A DNA stretch of 64,000 nt from Methylococcaceae bacterium (GCA_006844705.1 SPJS01000201.1:24861-88860), one strand, 5' to 3'; positions 1 to 11,758 are shown, numbered from the stretch's first letter. Made by a program: numbers and translations. The notes: generated by a model from the sequence alone, not told the origin.

Positions 1-438
1 GCCGACGAGATCACCATTAAATCGTGCTTCAATAGAATGTGCAACGCCAAGTTCAAACAGTTCAGCATAAGCAATCAACATTTCTTCAGTAATCCATGTT
101 CCTCCTTCATCTTCTCTAGGTTGCGAACAGGCGGTCATAACCGCAGTAAAGTCCTGATCATAAGTGATTTGAAATTCATTTTTTCTCAGCGCTTTGTTAA
201 GGCTACGTGAGACATGCAGATGGTCAGGAAATAAAACCAGACGCGGGTCAGGACTCCACCATAAAATCGGTTCGTCGGGACTGAACCACGGAAAAATGCC
301 TTGTCTGTAGGCATTGATCAAACGTTGCGGGGAAAGACAGCCGCCAATGGCCAGCAGACCATTGGGATCGACTAAAGCTGTTTCAAGGTGAGGAAAGTCC
401 TGTTCCGGTGTTAACGGATTCAGTATTTGAATCGACAT
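1..438 (-). CDS. aat: Leucyl/phenylalanyl-tRNA--protein transferase, N-terminal part (cut by window edge)
   Basis: Transfers Leu or Phe from aminoacyl-tRNA to N-terminal Arg/Lys of proteins, marking them for ClpS/ClpAP degradation in the cytoplasm (family knowledge). The first 146 residues are visible. The family motifs GIFPWF (residues 47-52), WWSPDPR (60-66) and GTWI (113-116) are all present, so the assignment is firm. The C-terminal acetyltransferase-like part lies beyond base 1. The ATG at 438 sits directly after the T-run of the trxB terminator and has no purine-rich ribosome-binding site, which is odd. It follows trxB on the same strand. Confidence 0.93.
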   Translation of the reverse strand, partial: MSIQILNPLTPEQDFPHLETALVDPNGLLAIGGCLSPQRLINAYRQGIFPWFSPDEPILWWSPDPRLVLFPDHLHVSRSLNKALRKNEFQITYDQDFTAVMTACSQPREDEGGTWITEEMLIAYAELFELGVAHSIEARFNGDLVG

Positions 439-470
439 TAAAAAGCCGGCCTATCTTGATCATAGGCCGA
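439..470 (-). terminator. Intrinsic terminator of trxB, abutting the aat start
   Basis: A perfect 8-bp stem (CGGCCTAT paired with ATAGGCCG, 7-base loop) is followed on the minus strand by GCTTTTTA. It starts 9 bases after the trxB stop. The T-run ends right at the aat ATG, so the hairpin is also the aat leader. Confidence 0.85.
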
Positions 471-478
471 TTAAAGAC

Positions 479-1792
<1,314 letters not shown>

Positions 1793-4099
1793 ATGGTCGC
1801 TGTACTTGAAGAAAAAACGGTGCGTGGGCTTAGAGAAGTCGTATTGCTGATATTGACAACAGCAGCGATCGTGTTTCTCATCGCCTTACTTACTTTTGAT
1901 CATGATGATGCCGGCTGGACTCACAGCGGCACGGGACAGGGCATTCGAAATGCCTGCGGTGTGATAGGGGCATGGGTCGCTGATTTCTTTCTCAGCTTTT
2001 TTGGGCTGATGTCTTATCTGTTTCCGGTGATGATGGTATGGCTGGGTTATTTGGCCTACAGCTATTCGGGTATTCACGGTGGCCATTTGATTCTTGCGCT
2101 GCGCGGTTTCGGTTTTCTGGCGACGCTGGTTGCAGGATGTGCTTTGTTTTATCTGCATTTATTGCGCACTGTTTTAGAACTTCCCGGCAGTACCGGCGGT
2201 GTACTTGGCCAGGAGTTGGGTGATTTTCTGCTGATTTTTATGGGCAATTCCGGCGCGACCCTGTCATTGCTGGCCGCTTTTCTTGCCGGAATTACCTTGT
2301 TTACCGGGCTGTCCTGGATAAAAACCATGGATTGGGTCGGAGCCCTCACGCTGAATGTATTCGATTATTTGACCTGCCAGTTTTTAAATGTGCTGGAAAA
2401 GCGACAGGTTTCCTCACAGGCTCGTAAACAGGAGAGGGTGCCGCTGGTCGATGAGACTGAACGCGTCAGCCCTGTAAAAAAAGCAAAACGCAAATCGTCT
2501 TCTTCGAACACCACGGTCAAAATTGAACCCGCCATGCCTGAATTAAAGCAGGGGGAACGTGAGCGCCAGGAAATTCAGGAAGATCTGTTCGAGGCGGATA
2601 TAGAGGAAGGCGCATTACCACCATTAACCATGCTGGAAAAAAGGACTTCACGCGTCCATAGGTTCAGTAATACCGAACTGGAAGACATTTCCCGTCAGGT
2701 AGAAGATGTGCTGCAGGATTACAATATTGTCGCTGAAGTAGTCGGAGTAAACCCGGGGCCGGTGATCACCCGCTTTGAATTGCAATTGGCCGCCGGCGTT
2801 AAAGTCAGCCGCATTTCCGGTTTGTCCAAAGATCTGGCGCGTGGACTATCGGTGCCCAGTGTACGTATCGTTGAGGTGATCGAAGGCAAAAGTGTTATCG
2901 GGTTGGAAATACCCAATCAGGAACGTGAAATTGTGTGTCTGCGCGATTTGCTGGCTTCGCACGATTATGAAAAGAGCAAGGCTCGCCTGGCACTGGCATT
3001 GGGTAAGGATATTGCCGGTGTGCCGGTGATTGCGGATCTGGCCAAAATGCCGCATGCTCTGGTGGCGGGCACCACCGGTTCTGGTAAATCGGTGGCTATC
3101 AACACCATGATTTTGAGTTTGCTGTACCGCAGCCAGCCGGAAGATGTGCGGATGATCATGATTGACCCCAAAATGCTGGAGCTTTCAGTGTATGAAGGCA
3201 TTCCGCATTTGTTGACACCGGTTGTTACCGACATGAAAGATGCGCAGAATGCACTGCGCTGGGCGGTTGCCGAAATGGAGCGGCGTTACAAATTAATGGC
3301 CAAAGTCGGGGTGAGAAACCTGGCCGGATTTAACCAGAAGGTCAAGGTGGCAGAGGCAAAGGGTGAGCCCATTCGTGATCCATTGTTTCAGCTGGAACGG
3401 CCTTTGGAAGAAGGCGAAGAATTTCCTCTGTTGACGACGTTGCCGAGCATCGTCATCGTCATCGATGAGCTGGCTGATATGATGATGATTGTCGGCAAAA
3501 AGGTAGAAGAACTCATTGCACGTCTGGCACAAAAGGCACGCGCAGCGGGCATTCATTTAATTCTGGCGACCCAGCGGCCATCTGTGGATGTGTTAACCGG
3601 CCTGATCAAAGCCAATATCCCAACGCGTATTTCATTTCAGGTGTCATCGCGTATTGATTCACGTACCGTACTCGATCAGGGCGGTGCAGAAACCTTGCTG
3701 GGCAATGGTGATATGCTGTTTTTGCCCTCAGGCACCAGCATCCCGGTCCGAGCGCACGGGGCTTTTGTCGATGATCATGAAGTGCATAACGTGGTTGATT
3801 TTCTCAAACAAACCGGCCCGGCAAATTATCTGGACGAAATTACCCAGGAACGTAATGATCAAGGCGATGTTGCGGGGGATGAATTGGCCGGCGCCGAAAT
3901 GGACAACCTGTATGATGAAGCGGTGGAATTTGTTACCCAGTCTCGCAAAGCATCCATATCCAGCGTGCAAAGACGTTTTAAAGTGGGTTATAACCGTGCC
4001 GCCCGCATGATTGAAGATATGGAAGCGGCCGGTGTGGTCAGCCCGGCAGAAGGCAATGGCAGTCGCGAAGTACTGGCACCTCCGCCGCCAAAAGATTAG
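1793..4099 (+). CDS. ftsK: DNA translocase FtsK
   Basis: A septal DNA pump that clears the chromosome and activates XerCD recombination at dif (family knowledge). Four hydrophobic segments fall at about residues 15-35, 60-92, 103-125 and 145-175. A short charged linker (about 210-290) follows, then the RecA-like motor with Walker A GTTGSGKS at 426-433. The last 70 residues form the winged-helix gamma domain that reads KOPS sequences (around [20 protein letters not shown]). At 768 residues it is a short-linker FtsK, much shorter than the E. coli protein. A two-TM small gene follows after 2 bases. Confidence 0.97.
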   Translation: MVAVLEEKTVRGLREVVLLILTTAAIVFLIALLTFDHDDAGWTHSGTGQGIRNACGVIGAWVADFFLSFFGLMSYLFPVMMVWLGYLAYSYSGIHGGHLILALRGFGFLATLVAGCALFYLHLLRTVLELPGSTGGVLGQELGDFLLIFMGNSGATLSLLAAFLAGITLFTGLSWIKTMDWVGALTLNVFDYLTCQFLNVLEKRQVSSQARKQERVPLVDETERVSPVKKAKRKSSSSNTTVKIEPAMPELKQGERERQEIQEDLFEADIEEGALPPLTMLEKRTSRVHRFSNTELEDISRQVEDVLQDYNIVAEVVGVNPGPVITRFELQLAAGVKVSRISGLSKDLARGLSVPSVRIVEVIEGKSVIGLEIPNQEREIVCLRDLLASHDYEKSKARLALALGKDIAGVPVIADLAKMPHALVAGTTGSGKSVAINTMILSLLYRSQPEDVRMIMIDPKMLELSVYEGIPHLLTPVVTDMKDAQNALRWAVAEMERRYKLMAKVGVRNLAGFNQKVKVAEAKGEPIRDPLFQLERPLEEGEEFPLLTTLPSIVIVIDELADMMMIVGKKVEELIARLAQKARAAGIHLILATQRPSVDVLTGLIKANIPTRISFQVSSRIDSRTVLDQGGAETLLGNGDMLFLPSGTSIPVRAHGAFVDDHEVHNVVDFLKQTGPANYLDEITQERNDQGDVAGDELAGAEMDNLYDEAVEFVTQSRKASISSVQRRFKVGYNRAARMIEDMEAAGVVSPAEGNGSREVLAPPPPKD

Positions 4100-4101
4100 C
4101 A

Positions 4102-4284
4102 ATGAATATTTACGTGACAGGCCTGTTGGTCATTCTGACCACTTCTTCCCTGGCCGGCTGGTGGGTAGCGTCAAGAAAACAGGTCGAGAAAGCCATTAAA
4201 ATAATGGTGTTCCTGCTGTATTTCTGGATCTTCGCTTTTATTCAGGTCGCGTTGTTTGCCCTGGTGTATTTCTTACTTTTTTAG
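4102..4284 (+). CDS. Small two-TM membrane protein downstream of ftsK
   Basis: 60 residues, almost entirely hydrophobic. Two membrane helices (about 4-22 and 33-60) are separated by a short basic loop (SRKQVEKAIK). The start lies 2 bases after the ftsK stop, so it is probably cotranscribed and translationally coupled. I do not recognise a family. Its compact codon-like composition and position argue for a real gene rather than a chance frame. A role at the inner membrane or division site would be pure inference from the neighbour. Confidence 0.6.
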   Translation: MNIYVTGLLVILTTSSLAGWWVASRKQVEKAIKIMVFLLYFWIFAFIQVALFALVYFLLF

Positions 4285-4337
4285 TCCTAAAGGACACTTC
4301 AATAAATGCACTTTTTTCAGCGATAGGGGTGTGCTTG

Positions 4338-7076
4338 CTAACTGAGCAACTTCAACCCGGGCGGCAAGGCTTCGCCAAATACTTGTTTGGCTTCTTTTTC
4401 ATCCAGTTGATGCACTTCGGTGACCATATTGATCCAGCTGGACGGTACTTTTGATTGTTGCAGTTTTTTGATCACCTGATCGCGGAGTTCGTCATCAATA
4501 TCAAGAGCGCGGTCGCCACTTTTGCGGGCAATCAGGGTGGCAGCAAAGGCGGCCTCCGGGATTTTCTTCCAGTCACTTTTCATGATATCGACCAGCCATT
4601 GCTGTGCAGTGTGCAGGCTGATTACTTCATGCCGGTCGCCGTAAAACGGCATACGCGATCCAATCCGGCCCAGTGCCCACCAGGTTTGGCGAGGTTCGCT
4701 GGTTTTTTGCAGGCGTTTTAACAGCCATGTGCCCATTTGTTCCTTGTTTTCAACCGGCAATCGTTCCATCGTGCCTGCCAGACGCACCATATCCTCATAG
4801 CCACGGGTTTTGATTTGTTTGGCAATATTGCCCTGGCGTGCCGATGCCGGGTCGAGAAATTTACTGATGTGCTTGAACAGCAATTGCTGGGCATCGCTGT
4901 CCAGACCGCCCGCCAGTCGACGCCATAACGTCCACCATTCACTCCAGTTCTGTTGTGAATTAACGTATTGAATGCTGTTGCTGTAGATTTTCCATAATTG
5001 CTCCACGCGCCAGTCATCCAGGGGATAGCCGTAACCGGGGCGCAGGCAGAAGCCGGTCAGATTTAGCCACAGGCGTTCATGGTTTTCACTGCGACGGCGG
5101 TTTTTGATGCAGCTTAATAATTCATCAAACAGGGCGCGCAGCACATGAGTTTCCCAGTCATTACGCGGCTGGTTCAGCGTTTTTTCAAGATCGGCGCGTA
5201 ATGATTTTACCGCTTTCGGGTTGGCGTCTTTTGATCTGGAACCGAATACTGCTCGGATAGCGTCAAGTGCCGGGATAATTTGCGCAGGTAACTGGGTGGT
5301 TTGCAGATTGACCGCGGCACTGCTTTTGCGCAATTGAAATTCCACATCCCAGCGTTGTTCGGGATTATTTTGTGCCACGCATTGAATTTGCAATGTTCCC
5401 AGTTCGCTGTGGGTAACAGCCAGTTGGACGATGACTTCACTGTTTTCCTGGCCTTCCAGTGCGACAGCGAGAGGCGGCAGTGAGTGGAAGGTTTCATTTT
5501 CCAGAGTGTAAATCTGCCCAGGTTTGAAGTCGCCATCCGCACTGCAGGTCATCAGGTGAAAACGTACCGGCTGGCCAACGCGCAGGGCAAAGGATTGATC
5601 CTTCAAGACATGTTCTTCGCCTTCCGCTGTGCCTTTGGTTAACAGGCAAACACCTTGCTTTTGTTGCTGCTGATCATCCAGTATCAGAAAATAGCTGCGC
5701 GCTGCACCTCCTCCAATGGTTGAGGTTTTATGCTGTTTAGCCAGCGCATAACTGACCGCGCCATAGGCGACGGCAAGTTCCGGGTAGGTATTGTCAAGCA
5801 GTAACGGGGGATGTTGATTCCACGATGCTATTAAATTCTGTAGTCGCCTGGCGATGGGTTGACTGCGAAAAACACCGCCATTAAGCAGCAGGGCATCAGG
5901 CACGATATGCTCATCACCTCGTGCATCGCGCGCGCTTTGCGCATGGTGATTCAGAAAAGCGGCAATATGTTTGCTGACTGCGGGTTCAGCCGCATAGGGG
6001 AGGCCAAATTCAACCACGCCACTGCGCTTTTTATCCGGTAATTCATTGATCGCAGACAGTGGAAAAAAACCATCCAGCGCAATGTCTTGCACTTCAGCAC
6101 GGCTAAATGATGCGCTGCGGCTGCCTCCAATCAGTTTGGAGCCGCCTCCAAGCAAGGTGACAGTCAATTGTTCAGGCGCATTTTCGGCCAGCAGCTTTTC
6201 CTTGGCTTGACGGCATTGTTCAATTAATTGGGAAAACTCGGCCGCCGGTAGTTTTTTGTCCGGGCTGATGCGTTTCTCCGCCCGATGTGCCAGTGCCAGA
6301 TCAATATTATCACCGCCAAGCATTAAATGGTCGCCCACGCCAATACGTGACAGTTGCGGTTCTGTGTGGTTATGATCCACTTTAATCAGCGTGAAATCGG
6401 TGGTGCCTCCGCCTACATCACATACCAGTAGCAGATGCGCATTATTCAGTGCTGCGCCGGTTTTCCCCTGATGCCGGTGCAGCCAGTCATAACAGACGGC
6501 CTGCGGCTCTTCCAGTAGCCGGATCTGTGTTAAACCGGCCAGTTGCGCGGCTTCCAGGGTTAAACGGCGTGCCGCTTCATCAAAGGATGCCGGAACGGTA
6601 ATGATGATGTCCTGTGCTTCCAGTGGCGCTTCCGGAAACTGGTGAGACCACACGCTGCGAATATGTTTTAGATAACTGGCGCTGGCTTCCAGCGGGGAAA
6701 CCTTGGCCACTTCGTCAGGGGCTCCCCACGGCAGAATTGCAGCGCTATGATCAACCGAGGGATGCGACAGCCAGCTTTTGGCACTGCTCACCAGTCGCCC
6801 CTGCGATTTTGCCCCCAGCACACGCGCCGCCTCACCAATCACCGCCTGATCATCAGCCGCCAGAAATGCAGTATCGGCATCTGATAATTCACCCACTGCA
6901 GGATGGTATCGTGCTGACGGCAGCAGGGGTTGACTGGCAACCTGACCGGGTGCAGTCAACTGTGCAATCTCGAATAGTTTCGCCTCGCCATCTTTTGCCG
7001 CAAACGGACAATAGGCGACCACGGTATGGGTGGTGCCCAGGTCTATGCCGACATGATAATGCGCTTGTTTGCTCAA
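4338..7076 (-). CDS. Hsp70-family protein with DUF3731-type C-terminal region
   Basis: 912 residues. The N-terminal half is an Hsp70/actin-like ATPase: phosphate-1 motif GIDLGTTHT (residues 10-18), the phosphate-2 motif CDVGGGTTDF near 220, and an adenosine-type motif LLNGGVFRSQP near 395. The substrate-binding beta part is divergent. Instead of a DnaK lid, the last 300 residues are a helical region of the kind annotated as DUF3731. It is therefore not DnaK, HscA or HscC but the large stand-alone Hsp70 class found in Proteobacteria. No J-protein or GrpE gene is adjacent. The yqaA gene lies 2 bases upstream on the same strand, so both may be transcribed with surE-pcm. The client is unknown. 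Confidence 0.9.
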   Translation of the reverse strand: MSKQAHYHVGIDLGTTHTVVAYCPFAAKDGEAKLFEIAQLTAPGQVASQPLLPSARYHPAVGELSDADTAFLAADDQAVIGEAARVLGAKSQGRLVSSAKSWLSHPSVDHSAAILPWGAPDEVAKVSPLEASASYLKHIRSVWSHQFPEAPLEAQDIIITVPASFDEAARRLTLEAAQLAGLTQIRLLEEPQAVCYDWLHRHQGKTGAALNNAHLLLVCDVGGGTTDFTLIKVDHNHTEPQLSRIGVGDHLMLGGDNIDLALAHRAEKRISPDKKLPAAEFSQLIEQCRQAKEKLLAENAPEQLTVTLLGGGSKLIGGSRSASFSRAEVQDIALDGFFPLSAINELPDKKRSGVVEFGLPYAAEPAVSKHIAAFLNHHAQSARDARGDEHIVPDALLLNGGVFRSQPIARRLQNLIASWNQHPPLLLDNTYPELAVAYGAVSYALAKQHKTSTIGGGAARSYFLILDDQQQQKQGVCLLTKGTAEGEEHVLKDQSFALRVGQPVRFHLMTCSADGDFKPGQIYTLENETFHSLPPLAVALEGQENSEVIVQLAVTHSELGTLQIQCVAQNNPEQRWDVEFQLRKSSAAVNLQTTQLPAQIIPALDAIRAVFGSRSKDANPKAVKSLRADLEKTLNQPRNDWETHVLRALFDELLSCIKNRRRSENHERLWLNLTGFCLRPGYGYPLDDWRVEQLWKIYSNSIQYVNSQQNWSEWWTLWRRLAGGLDSDAQQLLFKHISKFLDPASARQGNIAKQIKTRGYEDMVRLAGTMERLPVENKEQMGTWLLKRLQKTSEPRQTWWALGRIGSRMPFYGDRHEVISLHTAQQWLVDIMKSDWKKIPEAAFAATLIARKSGDRALDIDDELRDQVIKKLQQSKVPSSWINMVTEVHQLDEKEAKQVFGEALPPGLKLLS

Positions 7077-7078
7077 GA

Positions 7079-7666
7079 TTAATGCGCGGGGTAGACAAAT
7101 TTGTAAATAAGCCCGCCGATGACAACCAGCGCGACGACAATCCAGCCCAGCATATCCATGTATTTACGCAGGCCTTTCTCCAGCTTTTCACCGCCAGCGG
7201 CAATCAGCAGGGCGACCAGGAAGAAGCGCGCTCCGCGGCCGATAAAGGAAGCGAGAATAAAAGGCAGCAAGGCCATGTTGAGGGCACCGGCGGCGATGGT
7301 GAAAACTTTGTAAGGTATTGGCGAGAAACCGGCAATGAACACGGCCCATACGCCCCATTCGTTAAAAAACTCTTCAGCCAGCAGGTATTTTGACCAGTAT
7401 TTGGTTTCCTGCAGCCAGGGGGCGACCGCATCAAACAGGAAGTAGCCGATGCCATAGCCCAGTATGCCACCAAGTACTGAGGTGATCGTGGTCAGTAAGG
7501 CCAGTTTCTTGGCTTTCTCAGGTCGAGCTAGTGACATTGGCGCAAGCATCACATCGGGTGGAATCGGGAAAAACGAGGATTCTGCAAAGCTCAGGGCACC
7601 CAGGTATTTATCGGCGTGTTTGTGGCGTGACCAGGTCAACGCCTGGTCGTAAAGTTTTTGGAACAT
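7079..7666 (-). CDS. yqaA: YqaA-type VTT/DedA membrane protein
   Basis: 195 residues from the chosen ATG at 7666. The stop of pcm (TAA) and this ATG are one base apart (TAATATG), so translational coupling is likely. A longer frame runs 20 codons back into pcm and adds only an extra hydrophobic stretch, so I rejected it. It has the family ESSFFPIPPDVML segment near residue 30, the GFSPIPYKV re-entrant-like motif near 113, and four to five hydrophobic helices. The surE-pcm-yqaA order is conserved in Gammaproteobacteria. The family is linked to membrane lipid or envelope homeostasis, but the exact activity is not established. Confidence 0.88.
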   Translation of the reverse strand: MFQKLYDQALTWSRHKHADKYLGALSFAESSFFPIPPDVMLAPMSLARPEKAKKLALLTTITSVLGGILGYGIGYFLFDAVAPWLQETKYWSKYLLAEEFFNEWGVWAVFIAGFSPIPYKVFTIAAGALNMALLPFILASFIGRGARFFLVALLIAAGGEKLEKGLRKYMDMLGWIVVALVVIGGLIYKFVYPAH

Positions 7667-7667
7667 A

Positions 7668-8327
7668 TTAATTTTTACCAGAAAGAAAAGGAACAAAAAC
7701 GACATTATCAAATAATTCATCCTCAAAGCCTGAGGAGGTGCGGGTGATTCTGTGCAATTGCTGGTGTTTGCCTTTACCGGTCGGGATAATCATCACGCCG
7801 CCAACGGCCAGTTGTTGCAACAGGGTTTGAGGGATTTCGGTCGGGGCAGCGGCTACCAGTATGGCATCATACGGCGCATGTTCTTCCCAGCCCAGGTTGC
7901 CATCGCTGTATTGAAAACTGATGTTTTTTAATTTTAATTCCCAGGTATGATCGCGTGCTTTTTTCAGCAGGGGTGCCAGTCGTTCAATTGAATAGACCTT
8001 ACCAAACAGTTTGGCCAGGATGGCCGTTTGGTAACCGCAACCAGTCCCTATTTCCAGTACCGAGCCGGTTTTGCATTTCTGTACCAGCAGCTCGGTCATG
8101 CGGCCAACGATATAGGGTTGCGAGATGGTCTGGTTATGACCGATGGGCAGGGCGGTATCTTCGTAGGAGCGGCTGGCCAGTGCTTCATCAACAAAAATGT
8201 GACGTGGTATGTCCAGCATGATATCCAATACGCGTTGATCGCTGACGCCTTGTTGCTGCATTCGATCAATCATGCGTTGGCGGGTTCGGCGTGACGTCAT
8301 GCCGATGCCCTGTATGCGGTAGTTCAT
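7668..8327 (-). CDS. pcm: Protein-L-isoaspartate O-methyltransferase
   Basis: A 219-residue cytoplasmic repair enzyme that uses S-adenosylmethionine to methylate isoaspartyl residues in aged proteins. The SAM-binding motif [15 protein letters not shown] is near residues 95-109, and the family [16 protein letters not shown] segment is near 57-72. The ATG at 8327 overlaps the surE stop by 4 bases (ATGA), and yqaA follows one base after its stop. The surE-pcm pair is a stationary-phase/stress unit in related bacteria. rpoS and nlpD, which often follow, are not here. Confidence 0.96.
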   Translation of the reverse strand: MNYRIQGIGMTSRRTRQRMIDRMQQQGVSDQRVLDIMLDIPRHIFVDEALASRSYEDTALPIGHNQTISQPYIVGRMTELLVQKCKTGSVLEIGTGCGYQTAILAKLFGKVYSIERLAPLLKKARDHTWELKLKNISFQYSDGNLGWEEHAPYDAILVAAAPTEIPQTLLQQLAVGGVMIIPTGKGKHQQLHRITRTSSGFEDELFDNVVFVPFLSGKN

Positions 8328-9079
8328 GGATGAACCTCTTGTTCCAGCCAGTGACCAATGGTATCAATGCGGTCGTAGCGGGTTAAATCAAGTTGTAATG
8401 GCGTGACAGAAACAAAATGGTTCTGGATAGCAAAAAAATCGGTGCCGGGGCCAGCATCCTGTTCACTGCCTGGCGGGCCAACCCAGTAAATATCGCGACC
8501 GCGTGGATCCTGGCTGCGAATTACCGGTTCTGCACGATGGCGCTGTCCCAAACGTGTGGATTGATATCCCTTGATGTTGGATAAGGGGACGTCCGGCACA
8601 TTGACATTCAATAAGGTATCTTGCGGTAGCGGATGCTGGGTGATTTTCTGCATTAACACGACAGCGACTTCGGCAGCGGTAGCAAAATGTTGTGGATTGT
8701 TTGATGCCAGAGATATGGCCACGGCAGGCAGTCCAAGAAAGCGGCCTTCGGTTGCGGCGGCGACAGTACCTGAATACAGTACGTCGTCGCCCAGATTGGC
8801 ACCATGATTGATGCCGGCAAAGACCATGTCCGGTTCCTTGTCAAGAAATCCGGTGACGGCCAGGTGGACGCAATCAGTCGGAGTGCCATCCACACGGATA
8901 TAGCCGTTTTCAGAATGCTGGGCACGCAGGGGCATTTCCAGGGTCAGGGAATTACTTGCGGCACTGCGATTTCGGTCCGGAGCAACAACAGATATTTCGG
9001 CATACTGTTGCAGGGCTTTGGCCAGATAATCAATCCCTGTGGCAAGATAGCCATCGTCATTGCTGATAAGAATGTGCAT
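8324..9079 (-). CDS. surE: 5'/3'-nucleotidase SurE
   Basis: A 251-residue metal-dependent survival protein that dephosphorylates nucleoside monophosphates and short polyphosphate (family knowledge). The metal site NDDG is at residues 7-10. The APDRNRSA segment follows near 34-41, TPTDC near 66 and the [12 protein letters not shown] motif near 88-99. It is first gene of the surE-pcm-yqaA run and overlaps pcm by 4 bases. It is divergent from the Smr gene with only 62 bp between the starts, so both promoters are packed in that gap. Confidence 0.96.
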   Translation of the reverse strand: MHILISNDDGYLATGIDYLAKALQQYAEISVVAPDRNRSAASNSLTLEMPLRAQHSENGYIRVDGTPTDCVHLAVTGFLDKEPDMVFAGINHGANLGDDVLYSGTVAAATEGRFLGLPAVAISLASNNPQHFATAAEVAVVLMQKITQHPLPQDTLLNVNVPDVPLSNIKGYQSTRLGQRHRAEPVIRSQDPRGRDIYWVGPPGSEQDAGPGTDFFAIQNHFVSVTPLQLDLTRYDRIDTIGHWLEQEVHP

Positions 9080-9141
9080 GCTGCTTTAATTCACTATAAA
9101 ATCGACAATACTAGCAAATTTCATTAAGCAAATTCATTACC

Positions 9142-9711
9142 GTGACAAAAAAAACACCTGATTCTGACGATGCAGCCTTGTTTAGACAGTCTGTCGGCAG
9201 GGTCAACAAGATCAGGCAGGACAAGATCTGGCTGACGCCGGGCGACAAACCCAAAGCGCGTCCCAGGAAAAAAATGCTGGAGCCGGAAAATCCGCTGCAA
9301 AACACGCTGGATGAAGGCGTCGAGCGGTTAAGCCATGAAGACAAACAGGGGTTTTTGACCCCGGGCATGCAGAAAAATGTGCTGAAAAAACTGCGCAAAG
9401 GGGTGTACGGGCTGGATGCGACGATTGATTTGCACGGGTATACCAGTGCCAAAGCCAAATTGATGCTGGTGAAATTTATGCATCATTGTGTGGAAAATGG
9501 TTTCCGCTGTGTACACATTATTCATGGCAAGGGTTACCGTTCACAGGACAGCCATCCGGTATTGAAGAATGATGTCAATGTGTGGCTAAGACAGCATCGA
9601 GATGTGCTGGCCTTTTGTTCGGCGCCGCCCCGGGAAGGCGGGACGGGTGCTGTAATGGTGTTGTTACGCTTGTCCGAGAAATACCGCGAAGAGGACGAGG
9701 CCGAGTACTAA
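9142..9711 (+). CDS. Smr-domain protein (putative DNA endonuclease)
   Basis: 189 residues from a GTG at 9142. The first 90 residues are charged and low in structure. The Smr domain follows, with IDLHGYT near 94-100, HGKG near 129-132 and the closing GGTGAVMVLLR. Small Smr proteins of this SmrA/SmrB type nick DNA or cleave mRNA at collided ribosomes in enterics, and sequence alone does not decide between them. The 3' end overlaps the convergent uppP gene by 48 bp. Confidence 0.88.
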   Translation: MTKKTPDSDDAALFRQSVGRVNKIRQDKIWLTPGDKPKARPRKKMLEPENPLQNTLDEGVERLSHEDKQGFLTPGMQKNVLKKLRKGVYGLDATIDLHGYTSAKAKLMLVKFMHHCVENGFRCVHIIHGKGYRSQDSHPVLKNDVNVWLRQHRDVLAFCSAPPREGGTGAVMVLLRLSEKYREEDEAEY

Positions 9712-10464
9712 ACGGTAATACACAAACGGAATCATGCCGATGTTGTGCAGCAGTTTTAGAAACCAGCCGATGGTCAGATAGGCGACGACTGCGGAAACAA
9801 TCGCGCCGACCGCCATCATGTCCCATTGCACTTGGGCCTTACTTTCTACCAGGTCTTTGGTCAGCATGAATCCGGCCAGGGTAATGACCGGGATGGATAA
9901 CAGGAATGAGAAGCGGGCGGATTGTTCCCGTTTCAAGCCGCTGAACAAGCCACCGGTGATGGTAATGCCTGATCGTGATGTGCCCGGTATCAGAGCGAGT
10001 GCTTGAAAACACCCGACCAAAATAGCATCCAGCAATGTAATTTGATCGCGTTTTTCTGTGGCCAGTTTTTCAGCAATCCACAGGAGTACACCAAATACAA
10101 TCGTACTTCCCGCGATAACCAAAGGTGAGCGCAGAATCTCTTTTACTCCATCGGGCAGTAAAATACCGACCAGGCCTACCGGAATGGTGCCGATGACCAC
10201 ATACCAGGCCAGCTTGCTGTCTTCCGTCACACCTTTGCCGGTGAGGGATTTAACCCAGGCCACGATAATCTGTCCGACATCTTTCCGGTAATAGGCGACA
10301 ACGGCGGTTAATGTGCCCACATGGACCGCGACATCAAAGGCCAGTCCCTGATCATCCCAACCGGTAACAATAGGCATCAGGATCAGGTGAGCGGAACTGG
10401 AAATCGGTAAAAACTCGGTCAAGCCTTGTAACAGGGCGAGAGCAATTGCTTGAAAAATATCCAT
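9664..10464 (-). CDS. uppP: Undecaprenyl-diphosphatase UppP (BacA)
   Basis: A 266-residue integral membrane phosphatase that recycles undecaprenyl diphosphate for peptidoglycan synthesis. It has the two conserved family motifs: LTEFLPISSSAHL at residues 15-27 and PGTSRSGITI near 169-178, which form the active site on the periplasmic side. Eight or so hydrophobic helices are visible. Its last 48 bp overlap the 3' end of the Smr gene on the other strand. The TRAP permease gene lies 16 bp upstream on the same strand, so uppP may be read from the TRAP operon. Confidence 0.96.
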   Translation of the reverse strand: MDIFQAIALALLQGLTEFLPISSSAHLILMPIVTGWDDQGLAFDVAVHVGTLTAVVAYYRKDVGQIIVAWVKSLTGKGVTEDSKLAWYVVIGTIPVGLVGILLPDGVKEILRSPLVIAGSTIVFGVLLWIAEKLATEKRDQITLLDAILVGCFQALALIPGTSRSGITITGGLFSGLKREQSARFSFLLSIPVITLAGFMLTKDLVESKAQVQWDMMAVGAIVSAVVAYLTIGWFLKLLHNIGMIPFVYYRLVLGLVLFAVFLGQA

Positions 10465-10480
10465 GTTAAATAAGTGTGAG

Positions 10481-11758
10481 TTACAGGAACCAGGTGCTTA
10501 ACCAGGGCACGTAAGTAATTATAAGTACAGTGATTAACAATATAGCCATGAATGGAAGACTGGCATGGTAAATTTCGGTAATTGGTTTTTTAAAGCGATA
10601 ACTCGCGATAAACAGGTTCATGCCGACCGGCGGGGTTAAATAACCGATTTGCATATTGGCGAGAAAAATAATGCCCAGGTGGATCGGGTGAATGTCGTAA
10701 CTGAGGGCAATCGGCACGATGAGCGGGACGACAATGACCAGTGCAGAAAATATATCCAGAATGGCGCCAAGTAACAGCAGGAAAATATTGAGCACAATAA
10801 GGAATGTGAGTTTATCGTCCACATTGGCCTTGACCCAGGTGAATAAATGATCAGGAATCTGGGCATCTATCATAAAGTTGGTGAAGGCCATCGAGACACC
10901 CAGAATTAAAAGGATGCCGCCAACCATCTTCATCGAGTCATTGGTGACTTTAACCAGTTGTTTCATATTGATTTCTTTGTATATGAAACATTCGACAATC
11001 AAAACATAAAGCGCCGTGACTGCGGCAACTTCTGAAATGGCCAGAATGCCACTGAAAATACCGGCGGTAACAAACAGGGGTAAAGGTAATTCCCACGCCG
11101 CATCTTTGATGGCCTGGCCCGCTTCCAGCCACGAGAAGTGGCCTTTGGCTAATTGAATGGAACGGGTACTGTAGACAGACCAAAGCGAAAGCAAAACGAT
11201 CATCAACAGTGCGGGCATGACACCAGCCATGAATAATTGTGGCAGGGTGAAGGTCGCCCCGACTTCCATTTGCTGGACAATAATGCCGTATAAAATTAAG
11301 GGTACGGACGGGGGTAATAATAAGCCAAGACTACCGGTGGTAGTGACCAGACCCAGACTGAATGGTTGCGGATATCCGTCTTTTAATAACGCCGGGAGCA
11401 GCAGTGCACCCAGCGCGACAATGGTAATCCCCGATGCACCGGTAAATGCGGTGAAGGCCGAGCAGGCAAGCAGCGAGACAATGGCTAATCCTGAAGGCAG
11501 CCAGCCGAAAAAGACCCGGGTTAAATGTACGATACGTTCAGATGTATTGCTTTCCGACAGGATGTATCCACTGAATGTAAATAATGGCAAGGCGACCAAT
11601 AAGGGGGTTTCTGCCAGACGGTAAACTTCTGCGGCGATGATGGTGAAATCTACCTCTGTTATAGTAAAACCCACCATGGTTGCGGCCAGTATGACAGCAA
11701 ATAACGGGGCTCCTAACAGCAGCATCAGGATGATGACAGCAATGGCAAAATAGATCAT
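10481..11758 (-). CDS. TRAP transporter large permease (DctM type)
   Basis: 425 residues, twelve or so hydrophobic segments. It has the typical DctM N-terminus (LLLGAPLFAVILAATMVGF) and C-terminal signature around NMQIGYLTPPVGMNLFIA. It couples sodium-driven import to a periplasmic binding protein. The start overlaps the DctQ stop at 11758 by one base. Operon order on the minus strand is TatT, DctP, DctQ, DctM. The substrate cannot be read from sequence; the TatT partner argues for something other than simple C4-dicarboxylates. Confidence 0.93.
   Translation of the reverse strand: MIYFAIAVIILMLLLGAPLFAVILAATMVGFTITEVDFTIIAAEVYRLAETPLLVALPLFTFSGYILSESNTSERIVHLTRVFFGWLPSGLAIVSLLACSAFTAFTGASGITIVALGALLLPALLKDGYPQPFSLGLVTTTGSLGLLLPPSVPLILYGIIVQQMEVGATFTLPQLFMAGVMPALLMIVLLSLWSVYSTRSIQLAKGHFSWLEAGQAIKDAAWELPLPLFVTAGIFSGILAISEVAAVTALYVLIVECFIYKEINMKQLVKVTNDSMKMVGGILLILGVSMAFTNFMIDAQIPDHLFTWVKANVDDKLTFLIVLNIFLLLLGAILDIFSALVIVVPLIVPIALSYDIHPIHLGIIFLANMQIGYLTPPVGMNLFIASYRFKKPITEIYHASLPFMAILLITVLIITYVPWLSTWFL

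Noticed and set aside
6614..7393. 259-residue open frame on the plus strand opposite the Hsp70 and yqaA genes
   Set aside because: It is antisense to two clear genes, has low-complexity Pro/His/Arg composition and no motif.
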